NCBI RefSeq assembly: GCF_051668705.1
Contig: NZ_CP196351.1
Coordinates: 124,001 to 188,000 of the forward strand
DNA length: 64,000 bases
Source: Alterisphingorhabdus sp051668705
GTDB lineage: Bacteria > Pseudomonadota > Alphaproteobacteria > Sphingomonadales > Sphingomonadaceae
Direction of reading: 5' to 3'
Shown here: piece by piece, positions 60,207-64,000 of the stretch
Layout: each line of letters begins with the position of its first letter
How positions within the stretch are numbered: the stretch's first letter is position 1
Program-made: the position numbers and the translations under genes
Notes under the pieces: generated by a model
Database searches by the model: none
Told to the model about the DNA's origin: nothing
Seen by the model: the letters and a program-made list of their open reading frames with translations, nothing else

Positions 60207-62528
60207 ATGCCTTCATTTACAGAATCGCTGGAAAAAACCATCCATCTGGCATTGCACAATGCTAAGGAGCGGCGCCACGAATATGCCACGTTAGAGCATT
60301 TGCTGCTCGCGCTGGTCAGCGATGAAGATGCATCCGAAGTGATGCGTGCATGCGGCGTTGATCTGGAAGAGCTGAATGACACTTTGGTGCATTATCTCGA
60401 CCGTGAGTTGGAATCACTGAAAGTCGATCAAGATGTAGAGCCAGCGCCGACCTCGGTTTTTCAGCGTGTTGTGCAACGCGCCTTGCTGCATGTCCAAAGC
60501 TCTAATCGCGATGTTGTGACAGGTGCTAATGTATTAGTGGCCCTGTTTTCAGAGCGGGAAAGCTATGCCGTATATTTTCTGCAGCAGCAGGATATGAGCC
60601 GTCTCGACGCTGTTAGCTATATTAGCCATGGCATTGGCAAGGGTGGGCAGGCCGGCAGTGCAACACCGCCCGAAGGCGCAGAAGATCAAGCGGAAGCCGC
60701 AAAAGGCGATGGCAAGAGCAAGAAAGAAAGTGCGCTTGACCAATTCACCGTCAATCTAAACAAAAAGGCCGAGGACGGCAAAATCGATCCGTTGATTGGC
60801 CGCGGTCCAGAAGTGGATCGCACTGTACAGATTTTGTGTCGCCGGTCGAAAAATAATCCGCTTTATGTTGGTGATCCAGGGGTCGGTAAGACAGCCATTG
60901 CCGAAGGTTTGGCCCGCAAAATTATTGAAGGCGACGTTCCTGAAGTCTTGCTGGAGGCTGTGATCTACTCTCTCGACATGGGCGCTCTGCTGGCAGGCAC
61001 ACGCTATCGCGGCGATTTTGAGGAGCGGCTTAAGCAAGTTGTATCCGAGTTGGAAAAATTGCCGCATGCCGTTCTGTTCATTGATGAGATTCACACCGTG
61101 ATTGGCGCGGGCGCTACCTCTGGCGGCGCCATGGATGCTTCCAACTTGTTGAAACCGGCTTTGTCCGGCGGTTCTATCCGCTGTATCGGCTCGACCACCT
61201 ATAAGGAATTTCGCAATCATTTTGAGAAAGACCGGGCTTTGCTCCGGCGCTTCCAGAAAATCGATGTGGCGGAACCGAGTATTGATGACACCATCAAGAT
61301 TTTGCGTGGTTTACGTTCGGCCTTTGAAGACCATCATAAGGTCAAATACACGCCTGATGCCCTGAAAACCGCTGTGGAGATGTCTGCGCGCTATATCAAT
61401 GACCGCAAATTGCCGGATAAGGCGATTGACGTGATTGATGAGGTCGGCGCGATGCAGATGCTGATGCCGCCTTCTCGTCGCCGTAAAACCATTACTGCGC
61501 GCGAAATTGAGGCTGTGATTGCGACAATGGCGCGGATACCACCCAAATCTGTATCAAAAGATGATCGCAAGCAATTGGAACATCTTGAGCGTGATTTGAA
61601 GCATGTTGTGTTCGGGCAAGATGTTGCGATCAGCAAATTGTCGAGCGCTATCAAATTGTCACGAGCTGGCTTGCGTGAGCCGGAAAAACCAATTGGCAAT
61701 TATCTCTTCAGTGGCCCGACAGGTGTCGGCAAAACAGAGGTGGCTCGCCAATTGGCAAGTGTCATGGGCATTCCGCTCCAGCGTTTTGACATGTCAGAAT
61801 ATATGGAGCGTCATTCGATTAGCCGTTTGATCGGCGCGCCTCCAGGCTATGTTGGCTATGACCAAGGTGGTTTGCTTACCGATGCTGTCGATCAAAATCC
61901 GCATTGTGTGCTGTTGCTCGATGAAATTGAGAAGGCGCACCCTGATCTGTTCAATGTGCTGTTGCAAGTCATGGACAATGGCAAGCTGACCGACCATCAT
62001 GGCAAGACCGTTGATTTTCGCAATGTGGTGCTGATCATGACGACCAATGCTGGTGCCGCCGATATGGCGCGTGAAGGCATTGGCTTCGGCAATAATGACC
62101 GTGAAGATGTGCAGGAAGATGCCGTGAAGAAAATGTTCACGCCAGAATTTCGCAACCGTCTCGATGCGATTGTCCCGTTCACCTATTTGTCACCAGAGGT
62201 TGTTGCTCGGGTCGTTGATAAGTTCATCTTGCAACTTGAGCTGCAATTGGCTGATCAGAATGTGCATATCCAGCTGGATGCAGATGCGCGGGCATGGCTT
62301 GCTGAGAAAGGCTATGATAAACTCTTTGGTGCCCGTCCCATGGGTCGTCTCATCCAAGAGAAGATCAAGCAGCCTTTGGCGGAAGAGCTATTGTTCGGCA
62401 AATTGGCGCAAGGCGGCGAAGTCTCTGTGCATATGAAAGACAAGCAGATGGCGTTTGAAATCACCGCTGCACCGCCGCGCGGTTCTGGCAAAAAACCGAA
62501 AAAGAAAGTCCCTGCCAAGAAGGGCTAG
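60207..62528 (+). CDS. clpA: ATP-dependent Clp protease ATP-binding subunit ClpA
   Basis: A 773-residue Hsp100 unfoldase that feeds proteins into ClpP. The N-terminal Clp-repeat domain (1-140) is present, then two AAA+ modules: Walker A GDPGVGKTAIAEGLA near 222 with Walker B AVLFIDEIHTVIGAG, and Walker A GPTGVGKTEVARQLA near 502 with VLLLDEIEKAHPDLF. The IGF/IGL-type ClpP-docking loop is near REGIGFGNNDREDVQ. The C-terminus is Lys-rich (KKPKKKVPAKKG). There is no clpS next to it, although clpS often precedes clpA in related genomes. A good rho-independent terminator follows. Confidence 0.96.
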   Translation: MPSFTESLEKTIHLALHNAKERRHEYATLEHLLLALVSDEDASEVMRACGVDLEELNDTLVHYLDRELESLKVDQDVEPAPTSVFQRVVQRALLHVQSSNRDVVTGANVLVALFSERESYAVYFLQQQDMSRLDAVSYISHGIGKGGQAGSATPPEGAEDQAEAAKGDGKSKKESALDQFTVNLNKKAEDGKIDPLIGRGPEVDRTVQILCRRSKNNPLYVGDPGVGKTAIAEGLARKIIEGDVPEVLLEAVIYSLDMGALLAGTRYRGDFEERLKQVVSELEKLPHAVLFIDEIHTVIGAGATSGGAMDASNLLKPALSGGSIRCIGSTTYKEFRNHFEKDRALLRRFQKIDVAEPSIDDTIKILRGLRSAFEDHHKVKYTPDALKTAVEMSARYINDRKLPDKAIDVIDEVGAMQMLMPPSRRRKTITAREIEAVIATMARIPPKSVSKDDRKQLEHLERDLKHVVFGQDVAISKLSSAIKLSRAGLREPEKPIGNYLFSGPTGVGKTEVARQLASVMGIPLQRFDMSEYMERHSISRLIGAPPGYVGYDQGGLLTDAVDQNPHCVLLLDEIEKAHPDLFNVLLQVMDNGKLTDHHGKTVDFRNVVLIMTTNAGAADMAREGIGFGNNDREDVQEDAVKKMFTPEFRNRLDAIVPFTYLSPEVVARVVDKFILQLELQLADQNVHIQLDADARAWLAEKGYDKLFGARPMGRLIQEKIKQPLAEELLFGKLAQGGEVSVHMKDKQMAFEITAAPPRGSGKKPKKKVPAKKG

Positions 62529-62565
62529 GCGACAGGAACATCATGGCCTTTGGGCAAACATAGAG

Positions 62566-62595
62566 GCAGGGACCAACAGGTCTTTGCCTTTTTGT
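62566..62595 (+). terminator. rho-independent terminator of clpA
   Basis: GGCAGGGACC-AACA-GGTCTTTGCC forms a 10-bp stem with two G-T wobbles, followed by TTTTTG, 37 nt after the clpA stop. Confidence 0.88.
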
Positions 62596-62741
62596 TTGTT
62601 GGTTTCGCATATTTATTGATCAGCTTGGCTTGACAGTTTGCGTGTCAAAAAAATTTGATTTTTGTCGTAAAGCTGCTTGCTTTTCTACGTTAAGCAGTTG
62701 TAACAATAGCACAAACATATGGTCAGAATGTCGAGGAAGCC

Positions 62742-63140
62742 ATGAAATCTGTGACGTATATCAGCACGGCCAAAGAAGTTTTTGATAACGCCGCATTGGA
62801 TGATTTGCTGTCACAATGCCGCGCTTATAACGCCAAAAATGATATTACGGGATGCTTGGTGTATAATGGAATCAACTTTCTGCAATTGATTGAAGGCCCT
62901 GAAAGCTCGATTGATTTCTGCATGGCGCGGATTATTGCTGACGACAGGCATAGCGGCGTTGTTGGCATTCGCAGTGAGACGATTGGTGTAAGAGAATTCC
63001 CTAGCTGGACCATGGCAGGGCGGTTATACCCCGATTCAAAAGGCCAATCCAGCGTTGGCATTATTGATGAAGTTTTGCAGGGTGCGCGCTCCCAGACACG
63101 GGCAATTTTCTCCAGCTTCACAACTTTGAAAGCGGCCTGA
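62742..63140 (+). CDS. stand-alone BLUF blue-light sensor
   Basis: A 132-residue protein made almost entirely of a BLUF (FAD) photoreceptor domain. The photochemical residues line up with AppA by spacing: Y6 (VTYIS), N30 (AYNAKNDITG), Q48 (FLQLIEG), W89 and M91 (FPSWTMAG). No output domain is fused, so signalling would go through a partner protein. The C-terminal 35 residues are helical. The gene stands between clpA's terminator and erpA, possibly with its own promoter in 62596-62741, where an AT-rich CAAAAAAATTTGATTTTTG run is seen. Confidence 0.9.
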   Translation: MKSVTYISTAKEVFDNAALDDLLSQCRAYNAKNDITGCLVYNGINFLQLIEGPESSIDFCMARIIADDRHSGVVGIRSETIGVREFPSWTMAGRLYPDSKGQSSVGIIDEVLQGARSQTRAIFSSFTTLKAA

Positions 63141-63188
63141 TCCGTATCACACCTTGAGAGTTACGCCGCTTAGGCTTATATATTTCTC

Positions 63189-63515
63189 ATGAGTGATATC
63201 CAACTGCTTCCCGGCGCGGCCAAACGCGTTACACAAATTGCTGAAAAGCTCGGCAAAGAGGCCATGCTGCGCCTGTCTGTTGAAGGCGGCGGTTGTTCGG
63301 GCTTCCAATATCGTTTTGGCTTGGCCGATTCGATTGAAGATGATGATAAAGTTGCCGAATGCGACGGTGTTAAGCTTGTGGTTGATGAAATCAGCCTTGA
63401 TCTGGTGCGCGGTGCAGCGGTTGATTTTGTCGAAAGCCTAGGCGGCGCATCTTTTCAGGTAACCAACCCCAATGCTGCCTCTGGCTGCGGCTGTGGCTCC
63501 AGCTTTTCTGTCTAA
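63189..63515 (+). CDS. erpA: iron-sulfur cluster insertion protein (A-type carrier)
   Basis: A 108-residue A-type Fe-S carrier. The three conserved cysteines are in VEGGGCSGFQY and ASGCGCGSSFSV. GAAVDFVESLGGASFQVTNPNA is the family core. ErpA delivers clusters to essential targets such as IspG/IspH. It could also be IscA or SufA; the stand-alone setting favours ErpA. It begins 48 nt after the BLUF gene. Confidence 0.88.
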   Translation: MSDIQLLPGAAKRVTQIAEKLGKEAMLRLSVEGGGCSGFQYRFGLADSIEDDDKVAECDGVKLVVDEISLDLVRGAAVDFVESLGGASFQVTNPNAASGCGCGSSFSV

Positions 63516-63582
63516 ACAATGCCGCATATGCGTGCGCAAATTGGCAAATGTCTTTGAAGCATGGGCGCAATGGCGCTAGACC

Positions 63583-64000
63583 ATGCGCATGATAAAAATT
63601 GCCAGTTTTAACATTAACGGGATCAAGGCCCGTTTGCCGCGTCTGATTGAATGGTTGGAGGAGACGCAACCCGATATTGCGTGCTTGCAGGAAATCAAAA
63701 CGCAGGATGAGGGCTTTCCCATCGCGGAGTTTGAGAAGATTGGCTATGGCGCCATCTGGCATGGCCAAAAAAGCTTTAACGGCGTGGCGATATTGGCCAA
63801 GGGGAGCGAGCCGGTCGAAACCAAAAGGGGGCTGGATGGCGAACCAGAGGATGACCATTCGCGCTATTTAGAGGCTGATGTGACTGTTGGCGATGATGCG
63901 TCACCGCTGCGTGTGGCCAGCATCTATCTGCCCAATGGCAATCCATTGCCCGGCCCGAAATTTGATTATAAATTGCGCTGGATGAAGCGCTTGCGGGCGC
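63583..64000 (+). CDS. xth: exodeoxyribonuclease III, partial (runs off the right edge)
   Basis: The first 139 codons of an AP-endonuclease/exonuclease III. The N-terminal IASFNINGIKARLPRLIEWL and PDIACLQEIKTQD (with the metal-binding Glu) are the family's signature. SFNGVAILAKG and the strand VASIYLPNGNP also fit, as does the YKLRWMKRL turn. It repairs abasic sites in DNA. The start is ATG at 63583 or 63589. The 3' part lies outside the window. Confidence 0.9.
   Translation, partial: MRMIKIASFNINGIKARLPRLIEWLEETQPDIACLQEIKTQDEGFPIAEFEKIGYGAIWHGQKSFNGVAILAKGSEPVETKRGLDGEPEDDHSRYLEADVTVGDDASPLRVASIYLPNGNPLPGPKFDYKLRWMKRLRA

Noticed and set aside
1..64000. tRNA or rRNA genes
   Set aside because: I saw no T-loop GGTTCGANTCC-type motif in a cloverleaf context and no rRNA-like stretch on either strand. 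A tRNAscan run would settle this.

Overview
The window is a gene-dense chromosomal segment of an alphaproteobacterium, most likely a moderate-GC member of Sphingomonadales (Sphingorhabdus/Sphingopyxis type). This rests on lineage-typical families (a TrcR/DUF1013 regulator, a DUF1192 protein, a CC_3452-family protein, a SUV3-like helicase followed by S4 protein, FdxA and CarD, one bifunctional Rsh) and on clustered GANTC sites (the CcrM methylation motif) ahead of nrdA. I see no rRNA, tRNA, CRISPR array, prophage or complete insertion sequence. The last gene, an exonuclease III, runs off the right edge.

1-9.2 kb: housekeeping and transport (threonine aldolase, EamA transporter, SDR protein, PepN, PgeF, DASS transporter), interrupted by an AT-rich GNAT-like gene. 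A GC-rich palindromic repeat occurs twice: between genes at about 2.1 kb and in frame inside pgeF. 9.2-12.2 kb: a solitary SF1 (UvrD-like) helicase with an N-terminal Gre-factor-like domain. It lies between two convergent genes and is bracketed by a 13-bp direct repeat, so it looks like an inserted unit.

12.2-26 kb: NUC1-type nuclease, cystathionine gamma-synthase family enzyme, an XRE-regulator/membrane-protein pair with two operator-like palindromes, KatG with a clear terminator, an alpha/beta hydrolase behind a palindrome, class I fumarase with a zincin-like protein, and an HscC (Hsp70) gene with a membrane J-domain partner whose HPD motif is lost.

26-32 kb: class I ribonucleotide reductase. 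nrdA lacks the usual N-terminal ATP-cone and is separated from nrdB by an FkbM methyltransferase and a glycosyltransferase. A small winged-helix-like ORF follows nrdB. 32.1-32.8 kb: a duplicated module of paired palindromic repeats plus a GIY-YIG nuclease gene, one copy apparently intact and one decayed.

33-40 kb: two SNase-like nucleases around DsrE-like and DUF952 proteins, two small paralogous membrane proteins, gamma carbonic anhydrase, GNAT, HemB (Asp-rich metal site) and an M23 peptidase. 40-48 kb: SUV3-like helicase, S4, FdxA, CarD, a GIN-domain protein and Rsh. Between Rsh and the CC_3452 gene are two large stem-loop structures, one ending in a U-tract 42 nt upstream of rsh.

48.7-64 kb: HxlR regulator, inositol-phosphatase-like enzyme with PmbA, OYE-family oxidoreductase, fatty-acyl-CoA ligase, MBL hydrolase with TrcR, a lipoprotein, quinone oxidoreductase, DUF1192, ClpA, a short BLUF photoreceptor, ErpA and partial Xth.
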